Shown: one piece after another, positions 47,901 to 58,264 of the stretch
How positions within the stretch are numbered: the stretch's first letter is position 1
Layout: every line of letters starts with the position of its first letter
Assembly: GCA_003024785.1 (NCBI GenBank)
Contig: PUQB01000012.1
Span: 1,357,891-1,421,890, forward strand
From: Selaginella tamariscina
Taxonomy: Eukaryota > Streptophyta > Lycopodiopsida > Selaginellales > Selaginellaceae
DNA: 64,000 nucleotides
Direction of reading: 5' to 3'
Made by a program: the position numbers and the translations under genes
The notes under the pieces: generated by a model
Told to the model about the DNA's origin: nothing
Seen by the model: the letters and a program-made list of their open reading frames with translations, nothing else
The model's database searches: none

Positions 47901-49143
47901 CACCATATGGATGTCAAGACAGCCTTCTTGAATGGGGATTTGCAAGAGGATATCTACATGCATATACCTCTTGGGTTTGAGGATGATGTTGCCTCTAGTG
48001 GCACTATATGGCAATTGCGGAAAGCTTTGTATGGCTTAAAACAAAGCTCCCGTGTTTGGTACCAAAAATTTGATGCTACCTTACGTGCTCAAGGCTTTTC
48101 TCGCTGCCATGCTGATCCCAATGTGTATGTGAAAGGCCATGCCAAGATGCTCATTGTGGCCCTCTATGTTGATGATTTGCTCATCATGGGTGATGACACT
48201 GATGCCATTGCTGCTCTAAAAGTTTCTCTTAGCCAGCAATTCCAGATGAAGGACCCTTGGCCAAGTTTCTTACTTTCTTGGCTTTGAGGTCACACATGAT
48301 CCCAAGTCTGGTAGCTACATGCTTAGCCAACAACGTAAGGTCGAAGTCTTGCTGGATCGGTTTGGTATGCGTGATTGCCACCCTGTCAAGACCCCAATGG
48401 TTGTCGGTGCCATTGACCTCACAATTGAGCAACCCGGTGAGCCTCTACCTGCTGGGACTCCTTATCGGCATCTCATCGGTTGTCTCACATATTTGTCCCT
48501 AATGACTCGCCCCGACATCGCATATGCGACTATTGCCTTAAGTCAGTATAACACGTCACCAACCACCATGCATTGGCAAGCTGCCAAGCGTATCGTCAGA
48601 TACCTTCGGGGCACTATGGATTGTGGCATTGCTTATTCGGGAGGTGATGCATCGTTGACATGCTACACAGATGCTAGCTTTGCCAACAACAAAGGTCATC
48701 GCTCAACTTCTGGCATTTGCCTTTCCTTCTCAGGAGGTGCCATTGCGTGGGCTTCTAAGCGACAATCTGTGGTGGCACTTTCTAGTGCAGAAGCTGAGTA
48801 CATTGCACTCACTACTGGTAGCAGGGAAGTGGTTTGGGCTCGGGGGCTACTTGCTGAGCTGGGATGTCCACAAGCTGGCCCCACTCCTTCTTGGTGCGAC
48901 AACTTGAGCAGCATTGCCATGTCCAAGAACCCCGTCCACCATGCTCGCTCGAAGCACATTGAAGTCCAATTCCACTACGTGCGTGAGCTAGTTGATGGTG
49001 GCACACTGGCCGTCCAACATCTTGGGACAAAGGACATGCCAGCTGACCTTCTCACCAAGCCATTGGGGCCACACCAGTTTCAACTCTTGCGCCACAGATT
49101 TGGGTTGGTAAGTGGCTTCGGTTTGGGGGGGAGTGTTACATGA
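44970..49143 (+). pseudogene. Copia gag-pol of copy 2, broken
   Basis: The start ATG matches that of copy 1, but an extra A about ten bases on shifts the frame at once. Further one-base changes relative to copy 1 lie near 45087, 45271, 45841, 45860, 46000, 46488, 46508, 46884, 46970, 47288, 47848 and 48255. CAA became TAA at about 47398 and CGG became TGA at about 46763. Indels that keep frame (three bases) occur near 45475, 46813 and 48147. The Gag repeat built on AANAQKGQN has three units (about 45615-45725) where copy 1 has two. From 48319 to 49143 the RT end and RNase H are open. This copy could move only with proteins supplied by an intact one. Confidence 0.9.
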
Positions 49144-49220
49144 CATACCTCGCCACATATACATTTAGGGCTTTCCGTTTGTGTCCGTTAGCACGGTGCG
49201 CTTGGATCCTGATTGTCTCA
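49134..49220 (+). repeat. 3' LTR of copia copy 2
   Basis: This LTR is identical to the 5' copy. It is preceded by the polypurine tract TTTGGGGGGGAG and followed directly by AGGTATGTGTGTG, the original splice donor of the kinesin intron. Confidence 0.95.
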
Positions 49221-49733
49221 AGGTATGTGTGTGTAATGTGTAATTTATTCTTCCCTCATTGTCTTTAATGGTTATATGTTTATTATCATAGAGTCAAGGC
49301 TTCAAGGACTAGTTGCTACAGCATCAGGATATCAGAAAGTGCTTTCAGAAAATCGAAGGCTTTACAATGAGGTACAAGACTTACATTGTGTGTGTGTGTC
49401 TGTGTGAAAATATAGAGATACATCATAGTTTATATATCTATGTATTATATAGATGTGCGCCCCTCACCAAACACAGGTCCTTTATATGAAGTACATATAC
49501 ATAAACATACATACATATGTGTGTGTCTTTGTGTGGGTGTGGGTGTGGGTGTTTGTGTGTGTTTAGCTGATCATATTTTTGGATTCAGGAAGTATACGTG
49601 TATACTGTCGTCCGGTGGAATTCATCGGGGAAAATGGTGATATTATCATATCGAATCCCAAGAGACAAGGCAAGGACGCTTGTAGGAACTTCAGATTTAA
49701 CAAGGTCTTTGGAGTTTCTGCTTCTCAAGGTTA

Positions 49734-49773
<40 letters not shown>

Positions 49774-52334
49774 ATATGTTATGTATATGGCACGAACATA
49801 AAATATTAACCCGAGTTGGGCATTTACATACTGAAGATTATGTATATTATTTAAAGCTTAATTAGAGAGTACAGTATACCTGTAAGCATATAAAAGTGAC
49901 AAATGTTCTCTCTCTCTCCTATACATATATATCTGTGTGTGTGTGTGTGTGTTTGTGTAACGTCTTAATATTATAACTTCTCACAAAGTTTATATCAGAA
50001 CAAGTATTTTTGGACACGCAGCCGCTAATTCGGTCTGTTCTGGACGGTTATAATGTTTGCATCTTTGCATATGGCCAAACTGGATCCGGAAAGACATACA
50101 CTATGGTGTGTGAAGTTCTAACTACCTCCAATCATATACAGAAAGAAACTTATATAAAATTGTACACACACACACACACATATATATATATTCACATCCA
50201 TGTATTAGGAAATACATATAAATGTACATTTAGACTTATCATATGTTGTTTTGTAAAGAGTGGTCCACCTAATGCATCGGAGGAACTATGGGGTGTGAAT
50301 TATCAAGCACTTAATGACCTCTTCCAAATATCTCAAGCAGGAGGGCTATATGTAGATATGACATTGCTGTTCAGGTGGTTGAGATATACAACGAGCAAGT
50401 TCGTGATTTACTTGCCTCGATGGACCAACCAAAAATATCCTTTCTACAAGTACACACACACACACACTCACACTATAATATATCATTAAATAAATACTTT
50501 TCCTTGACTAATCTTACGTTAGAGATACGAAACAACTCACAACAAAATGGTCTGTGTTCCAAATGCGAGCATGCTTGCTGTAAACTCTACTGGGGACGTT
50601 TTAGAGCTAATGAAAGCTGGGCAAAAGAATCGTGCTATTGGTGCAACAGCCTTGAATGAACGAAGTAGCCGCTCACACACGTATGTGTATCTTATATCTA
50701 CTATATAAGTCGTATGTACGTGGTGTGTTTATACATGTGTACTAATGCATATTCTGCAGTGTGTTGACTATACATGTGCAAGGACTTGGTCTCGGGTTCG
50801 ATTCTTCGTGGATGCCTTTGCTGGAAGTGAACGTGTGAACAAGTCTGAAGCAACTGGGGACAGGCTAAAAGAAGCACAGCACATAAACAAATCTGCGTTG
50901 AGTCAGAAGAATGGCCACGTTCCTTACCGTAACAGCAAACTTACTCAGCTTTTGCAAGATTCATTGGGTAAGCTCTCTCTCTCTCTCTCTCTTCTCACAC
51001 ACACACACACCACACCAGTTTCTGAGGTTGTATTGCGTGCACTTGTTTACAGGAGGTCAAGCTAAGACATTCATGTTTGTACATATAAACCCGGATGTGG
51101 AGTCTTATGGTGAGACAATGAGCACTCTCAAATTTGCAGAGACGGTTGCGTCAATTGAGCTTGGAGCTGCTCGACCGGTGAACTGCAAGAGCTCAAGGAA
51201 CAAGTAAGTACAATTGCGCGAGCGTGTGTGTGTAATGTATATATGTATGTACATAAGTATATTATGTTTATATTGATGGCGGGATACACAGGAGTCCATG
51301 CGTGTGTGTGTTATAGGCATATTTGACATGATAATATATATTAGCTGTATTTGTTATAAATACAGATTATGATACTCAAGGATTCTTTGTCTAAGAAAGA
51401 TGCGGACTTAGACAAATTGTTGCCTCTGCGGAATGTAAGAGAATCAGCTTCTACAATTGAAAAGCAAAGACGCAGACAGACAGTAGACGAGCATGAGCCA
51501 AACAGTGGAGAGAGTGGAGAGTATATCCCAAATAGTGTATTCCATACCACCTGTGCAAAGAGTTGCAACTGAGGAAAAACGTGAAGAAATACGAGTCACG
51601 GTTTGTGTGCATGCGTGCTTGCGTGTGTGTGTCGCAGGTGCACACGCGCACACACTTGCAGTTCCATACGTATACATCATTTGCATATGTATATATATGA
51701 ACTTATTCATGTATGAATGAGTGTAAGACACTATAGTAGTTTACTTTATTAACTTTAGTTATCTGATTAAGCAGCGAAGGCACGCAAGGGGCAACCAATA
51801 CCCTGTGTACGAAGAAAGTCAGTGGTGACATCAAAGACTGAATCACCCAGAATAAGAAGGACAACGAACTCTCTCCCATGTAAGTTTGTCATTCAATGGC
51901 AGTTATAAACGAAAAGCAGCAGTCACATTGCATCTCTGTGTGTGTGTGTGTGTGTGTGTGTGTTGTCCTTTTATATGTTGTAAATTTCCAATACATGGAA
52001 AGCAGTGTTTCTCACGGCAGATGCTTTCTATTGAAACTTGGCATCTCATCTAGAGCAGCGTCCAAAAGGTTTTAAGTCCTCACTTTAGTTAACACATGCA
52101 TTCAACTATCCCATTAAGTTAGCTAAACTATGCATAAGTCTAAGAAAGCTAGTTAAGCTAATTTAACCAAGTTTATTAACTTTAAATTCTTGTTAAGTTT
52201 ATTTGACTTATTATACAGATTCCCTTGGATGCTGAAGCAAATCAAGTTCAGTGCAATGATTGTGTAATTAAACCACTTGTTATCTGCCTCTACTATGGAG
52301 CATAAACAGCTCCCCCGTCCATCTTTGAGGTACT

Positions 52335-53590
52335 ATCGATGTGCATATACAATGTATACATATGTATACACCACACACACAGAGACCTGCTTCCGTCATA
52401 TTATACTACATACATACATATACACACCATTTATATATATACCACGCACATGTGTTGTGGTGTATGCAGGTATATGCAGATAGTTATCACATATAAACAA
52501 TAGTATGGCATTTGTAATCTTACACACACACACACACGGTCTATGTTGTACATGCTCATTTATACCTGTATGTGTCTATGTATTTATTTGATCTTAGCCG
52601 AATCTATAACAGACACACACACACACACAATGTTACTAAGCGTGGCATTGCTTTATTTTTGCAGGCAGTTCCTTCCAAGTCGTAAGGATAACCTTTATCA
52701 ATTGTGTACATATTCTTTTACGGCATGGTTTGTTGTTATGAGTGAAATTTTGATAATAGTCTCCACTCTTTTGTCCCACACACGCACACGCGGACAGACA
52801 CACGCGCGCGCGCGTGCAACAAATAAAAATAAAATGATGGATGAACGATCTCCTCATACATATTTTAATGCGTGGCTCGGGCTATGTAAGAAATAATTAA
52901 TTAATTATGATTAATAACAATAGCTAATCCGATATGTAGGTACCTAACGAGGTTAAATGTGTGTACATGCACACACATACGTGTTCCTTCAATAATGACT
53001 AAGTACCAGAAATATTGACCAATTCTAATGGGGACAAGCGAGCAACAAAATATTAAAAAATAACTTTCTAGAAAACATTTATATATTATTAAAATATATA
53101 TTACTATTTCTTGTTGACTGTCGATTACATAACGTTTACGCACAAAACCAAAGTGCATGAACCATTAAGGAATATTCCCGTTCTCTGGACAGAAAACTAT
53201 AGATATGCACACAGCAGGCAAGTACACTCTTTTTTAACTATTCAATATAAATTATATATATGTATATAGTGGGGAATTTTTTTCTGGATGTATATACTTT
53301 CAACCTTTGATATGGACAGACACCAGAAAGATCCCACCAAACTTGCCTGGAAAACCGGAGAGAACGCCCATTGTTGATCCTCAATTATTTAATTTAAACT
53401 AATCAAACTTATTTTAAAAATATTGTTTCGTTTTACACGAGCATTCTTGTTGTGTCCATTTACTGTTGCTTTGCTCAGTTATACCCAGGTATGTTAGTGC
53501 ATATCACACTGGAGATTTCTTAATAGTTGCAGCAAAATTGTGTCAAAGTTTCAAGTTATATATATATATATCAGCACATTATATAAGAAA
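52335..53590. other. Spacer with microsatellites
   Basis: No firm gene. A possible last kinesin exon follows TTTTTGCAG at about 52664. Several (CA)n runs occur (52370s, 52525, 52615) and an alternating CG tract lies at about 52803-52815. Confidence 0.5.
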
Positions 53591-53597
53591 ATTTGAC

Positions 53598-54128
53598 ATG
53601 AGCAACAGCCCTCAACTCAGAGAAATGCATAGTCAAAAACCAGAGCGCGCCAGAAAGAGCTTAATCGAGAATTAAGCAGCTTAGAGAGCAAACAAAGCTT
53701 AAGCTCGCAGTCAAGCACAAGCATCTCCGAGTATCTCTCATTCGCAGGTGTTTGTCAATTACCAGGTATCCAAGGCGCTTCTGCCAAGTGTATCAATGTT
53801 CTAACAAACTGAAGGTCATGTAAACTCCATGGTTGTATCAGAAAATATTTATTTACTACTTCGGCCAGCAGCAGTACCATATGTGCATGGACACTTCTGG
53901 AGATTAAGACGTGTGTAAGTTTGGAATGGGATATGGAGGTGTCAAGTTCTTATTCCCACTTAATTCTAATCTACTCTTGAGTGCTCACCAAGATAACAAG
54001 ATTCGAGTATGGCAAATAGGAGCTCTTTAATATGCATCATTTGTCATCGTCAAGAAGTAGCTGTTTCTCAGGAGAAAAGGAAGTCGCGAAGCACGTTGCA
54101 ACGTTGCCAACACTCGTCAACAGGTAGT

Positions 54129-54162
<34 letters not shown>

Positions 54163-55175
54163 TTGATCTTGCGTTAGAGAAGCCTGTTACATGCATACAT
54201 GGAAATTTCTATACGCAACAACGTTCATTCAAGTGTGTGTGAGAGAGAGAAAGAGAATGTTCCCTTGCGTTAGAGAAACCTGTCATATACATATACATGG
54301 AAATTCTATAGCGCACCAACGTTCATTCCAGTGTGTGTGTGCGAGAGAGAGAGTTGCTCTTGCGTTAGAGAAGCCAGTTACATACATGGAAATTCTATAG
54401 GGCAACAACGTTCATTCCTAGAAAGAACTACACCAAGGTAAGACGCCATAAGAGGACGTTATGGATCCAGCATTCAGACACGATATCATCCCTGGCTATC
54501 AGTGCAGACAGGAAACGCATATTCTCTGGATCATGGACAAGACATTCAAGGTGTGGAGAGTGTCAGATTTCAAGTGTTTAGAATCCATAGAAGCACACGA
54601 AGACGCGATAACCTCGCTAGTGACATCTAAAACTGATTACTTATACACTTGCTCGGCAGATGGCAAGATCAAAGTTTGGGAACAAACAGGGACTAAACAA
54701 AGCCACATACAAATAACAACACTGGAACATCACAAAACTGCAGTAAATGCTTTGGTACTCTCAGATGATGAACAGTTACTGTATTCTGGCTCAGCAGATA
54801 GGAGAATACTTATATGGAACGCGAAGAGAGTGCGAAACATATGAGTTTAGCCGGAGCATTGAGGGGACACAGACAGGCAGTTCTTTGCTTGGGTGTTGCT
54901 GGCAAGTTTCTATGCAGTGGTTCAGCTGACAAGACGGTTAGGGTTTGGAAAAGGGTAGGCCAGAGCTTGCATGTGGTGTTTGTCTGCTAGAAGGGCATGC
55001 TGGTCCAGTGAAAACTGTGTGCATGGTACAAAACTTGGAAGGTTGTGATGAAAGTCATCATAACTTTGTAGTGTATAGTGGGAGTTTGGATTCCAGTGTG
55101 CGAGCTTGGCTTGTTTCTCCAGATAAGGATCTTCCAGACGCAAAAGCTTACTTGAGACAATGCAACTCTATATAA
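53598..55175 (+). pseudogene. WD40 repeat protein, JINGUBANG-like, with frameshifts
   Basis: Seven WD40 blades can be read: EGHVNSMVV (about 53812); KFLFPLNSNLLLSAHQDNKI (about 53945); HSDTISSLAISADRKRIFSG (about 54474); AHEDAITSLVTSKTDYLYTC then SADGKIKVWE; HHKTAVNALVLSDDEQLLYS; GHRQAVLCLGVAGKFLCSGS; and a last blade from GHAGPVKTV to SLDSSVRAW. Blade order and the RRHKRTLWIQH segment before blade 3 match plant JINGUBANG-type proteins; in Arabidopsis JGB represses pollen germination. I infer only the family. An ATG at 53598 precedes a Ser-rich N-terminus. Frames shift near 53675, 53870, 54515 (one G lost in GGATCATGGACAAG), 54835 and 54955. A minisatellite lies in the intron between the LPTLVNR segment and blade 3. 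All blades survive, so the damage is recent or artefactual. Confidence 0.75.
54125..54420. repeat. Intronic minisatellite, three units near 100 bp
   Basis: Each unit consists of (GT)n(GA)n, then TTGCGTTAGAGAAGCC or a close variant, then CATACATGGAAATTCTATA and CAACGTTCATTC. Units begin at about 54128, 54231 and 54331. The array lies between two WD40-coding segments. Confidence 0.9.
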
Positions 55176-55179
55176 TAAC

Positions 55180-56629
55180 CTAATGGAATCTAACCTTGAG
55201 TAAGCTCATCAAGAATAGTGTACTTCATTGATTGAAAGATTAGGACCTAGGACAAGGAATGTGAAAAATATTAACGATTTTAAGTAGAACGGATGTTCAA
55301 CAATTCTTACACATTATTATAAAAGTATTACATATCACAATAATTAATTTTTTAAAATTTTCATTAACAGATGGTTATTTGACCATTAATAGAATATAAA
55401 AATGCCACATCATTAATAATAACCACCCACTGTGGTTTTTGGAGTGGTTATACCAATGCATAATTTTCATTTGCCTATTATCGAGGAATTTTTAAATTAT
55501 ATTGGTTTTTTTATTGTGCTTGGAGGATAAACTAAACATTTGGGAATGAATCTTAAATAAAGAAAAATGGATCATAAATAATTATTTCAATTCCAATTGC
55601 AAATGTAATCTTCATTGGAGAAATGTTAAAATAAATGATTAGTATGATTGTTTGTAATTAATTAAATTGATCATTAAATGCGATTACAAGGCAAACATAT
55701 GTTGACAGAACACTTTTCATATTTTATAATGATGTTATGTTCAGGTTTATGACATAATATTTTTTTGCTTCTTTGTATATAACTTGGCTATGCTTGTAAT
55801 GAAAGGTTATCCATTTACGATAATCATTCCTCTTAAGAAGAGTGTGTGTGTTGCCCTTACTAAACTAGGCATTAGTAATTTTATCAAAGATATTGTGGAT
55901 GAATATGGTATTGTTACACAAGATAATTTATGAGTTTTACAATGTAGGTAGATTAGCTAAGAGTTTTAAAAAATCACATGCATTGTTAATGTTATTGGAA
56001 CCATTAATAAAAGTTATTTACTAGTCATTACACCAAAATTTTATTTGAAAGACTTTTATTCTATCATACTTCAGTTATTATCTTATCATAGAAATATGTA
56101 TAGGATTACAATGTTGAATGGGCATGTAATTAATGTTTTAATAAATTAATAATTAATTTAAGAATTGCAAAGTGATATATTGATCATATTTTTTAATTGA
56201 AAACGTTGTGTACGTTGTTAAACCCTCAGATGTTACCTTTTTATAAAAGAACATGGTTCATTTTAACTCCACATATAATGAGGATATTTTTAAAAATAAT
56301 TTATTTTAAAATATAAATCTTTAAAGATTATATATATATATATAATATATATATATAATATATATATATATGTATAAATTTGGTGTAAAGATTAAATAAT
56401 ATTAATATTATTATTAATATGTTGTAAAGTGATTATATATTTTTTATATTCATCTTTAACAATTATCTTATTTAAAAAATATGTGTAAGTCTATATTTTT
56501 ATAAGAAAAGTGGAATATATAACATAATACATATATATTTTATAAAATGGAGGCAAAACCCTAAATATAATTTTTTGACCGATCCTATTGAAAAGTAAAA
56601 ACTTAAAATATAAAATTACTATTTTATAA

Positions 56630-56667
<38 letters not shown>

Positions 56668-57855
56668 CAATGTGATATGCACTAAAATAAATGAGTTGAG
56701 CAATAGTAATGGACTCAACAAGAGATGCTTGTATAAAATGAAATAATATTTAAATAGTTTATAAAGAACCAAGTAGAAAAACAGAAGAAATTTGGTAAGC
56801 TTAAATTAAATAGTTGAGGATCAATCTCTCTGGTTTTCCAGGTAAGTTTCTAATGTTAGTATATACATTTAGAAAAAAATCCCACTATATATACATATAT
56901 ATATGTTTATCCATAAAATGAGAAGATATTTTATGTTTAATTCTATGTTGGGCGGCTTCATTCACTTTGTTTTGTTCCTAAACGTGTATGTATATCTGCA
57001 GTCAGCAATACATTTTTAATATCATGTTTTGTAAATAGAGGCTTTCTAAATGTTAATTTTGAAACTTAGTTGCTTGATTATCCCCATCATCGTTGTTTAA
57101 TATTTTTAGTATTTAATCACTTTATATGATTCTTCCTTAAAAAGTTCTTTCAAAAAGCATATGTATGTGTGTGCTTCGTTAAGTAAATACTATAATTGGG
57201 GTTATATAAGAAATAAGGAAAATAGCCCAATATGTCCCTATAATTTTTTAAAATTATAAAAATAATTATGAGAATAACTTTGAAGTTTCCTAAAGGTTAT
57301 AAGTTTGTCTTTTTCTTTTTAAAAAAAATACATAAATATACACAAACATGCAAGTTCTCTTCTTTTGATTATGTCTAATATTATAACATCTTGAGAAATG
57401 AATTGCTTTTTTTTTTTCTTTTCGTTTTTTTAACCATAAGAAACATATTTGGGATAATCATCAATTTTATGTGAGCTTAAATAACTTTATCCTTCACCAT
57501 TGATTTACACTCTTCTTTGCAAACTCCCACGAATATTGCAAATTAATTTTTAAATTCAAATTAAATGCAAGGGCAAATTTGTAATTTTTATAAAATAATT
57601 AATTAATTATTAATTATGATCAATAATAATAACTCATAATTCAAACAATAAGTGTGGAATTACTTAATAGGACTCTTACATACACGTACACATACAAATA
57701 TAGAGAGAGTGTGTGATACAAATAGTGAAGAGCATTATCAAAATTTTACTCTAAAAGTAAACCATGTTGGTAAAAGAATATGTTACGTGTTGACTTGAAA
57801 GGAACTACCTACAAAAAATAAGACAAGTCAACGCTTGATAACACACCATTTATTT
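55180..57855. other. AT-rich intergenic DNA
   Basis: I see no gene. Long (TA)n runs lie at about 56328-56370 and 56632-56664. Minus-strand open frames across them are Ile/Tyr strings and not supported. Confidence 0.65.
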
Positions 57856-57858
57856 TCT

Positions 57859-58262
57859 CCCAAACTTCTTCCTTGTCCCAAACTTGTGACCAGTTAGTCA
57901 CTGCAATTGCGGCATTCCAAGATTTTGACGTAGCACGGATGCTATATATGCTCTTACTGGGATACGCTTCAATATGTCACACAAACATCGTTTGGTAGCT
58001 TCTGAATCCCACAAATCCACTGTTTCAGTTTTTTAACTTTCATTAATCTTAAAGGCAAACATATTAAAAAGGTCACGGAATATTTTGGGTTTAGTTTTTT
58101 TAGGTTTAAGATTTAAGGTTTTATATTGCTAATTATTCACACAAATAGAAATGTATTATAAAAATATCTCTCTCTAAGTAAAAACCATCAATAACTAGAA
58201 CCGAAGTGTATATAATCTGGATCACAATCATCAACAAGGTGAGATACTTTACACAACATGTG
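57859..58262 (-). pseudogene. Truncated duplicate of the 5' end of the downstream F-box gene
   Basis: This segment matches 61907-62410, covering the F-box coding start, the leader and upstream sequence up to TACTTTACACAACATGT. On the minus strand it encodes KSWNAAIAVTNWSQVWDKEE and then departs from the gene at about 57859. The start ATG has become ATT. The copy is therefore a 5' fragment without the kelch-like part. It preserves one T (CAAGTTTGGGAC) that the long copy lacks and so keeps the join between F-box and downstream frame. Confidence 0.8.
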
Positions 58263-58264
58263 TT

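Larger units (their letters stand above)
44859..49220 (+). mobile_element. Ty1/copia retrotransposon, copy 2, inside a kinesin intron (4362 bp)
   Basis: This belongs to the same family as 22524-26867, in the same orientation as the host gene. Both LTRs (44859-44945 and 49134-49220) are 87 bp and identical. The flanks are AGGTA (44854-44858 and 49221-49225), a 5-bp target duplication that spans the exon-intron junction AG|GTA. The internal sequence is near identical to copy 1, but with about fifteen small indels and several nonsense changes. The LTR identity means the insertion is recent, although 87 bp give little resolution. Confidence 0.95.
43568..52329 (+). pseudogene. Kinesin-14 motor gene, decayed, split by a copia insertion
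   Basis: Possible first exon 43568-43748. A coiled-coil exon (44774-44855: DLREASRNMRQEVLAMKRKW) precedes the element; exon 49292-49371 (ASGYQKVLSENRRLYNE) follows it. Motor exons: 49589-49729 (IRVYCRP, EFIGENGDIII), 49999-50105 ([15 protein letters not shown], the ATP P-loop), 50259-about 50445 ([12 protein letters not shown]), 50523-50680 (NERSSRSHT, switch I), 50760-50967 ([26 protein letters not shown]), 51053-51203 ([20 protein letters not shown]). Basic tail exons follow at 51366-51600, 51775-51879 and 52219-52329. The motor after a coiled coil is the minus-end-directed kinesin-14 plan. Missing pieces: the segment after YCRP, the HLVDL part of the switch II DLAGSE motif, and LSALGDVI after HINKS. 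Frameshifts occur near 50340, 50555 and 51180. It cannot encode a working motor. Confidence 0.8.

Noticed and set aside
50344-50378. A 23-bp GTAGAT...TTCAG stretch as a mini-intron in the kinesin
   Set aside because: The same bases encode RYDIAVQ in the frame that continues into VEIYNEQ, which matches the conserved motor, so it is coding.
50780-50800. GGTTCGATTC resembling a tRNA B box
   Set aside because: It lies in the kinesin exon (codes VSGSILR in the conserved frame) and there is no A box or cloverleaf around it.
56491-56772. Minus-strand open frame of 93 codons
   Set aside because: It contains an (IY)n run from a (TA)n microsatellite and no other feature.
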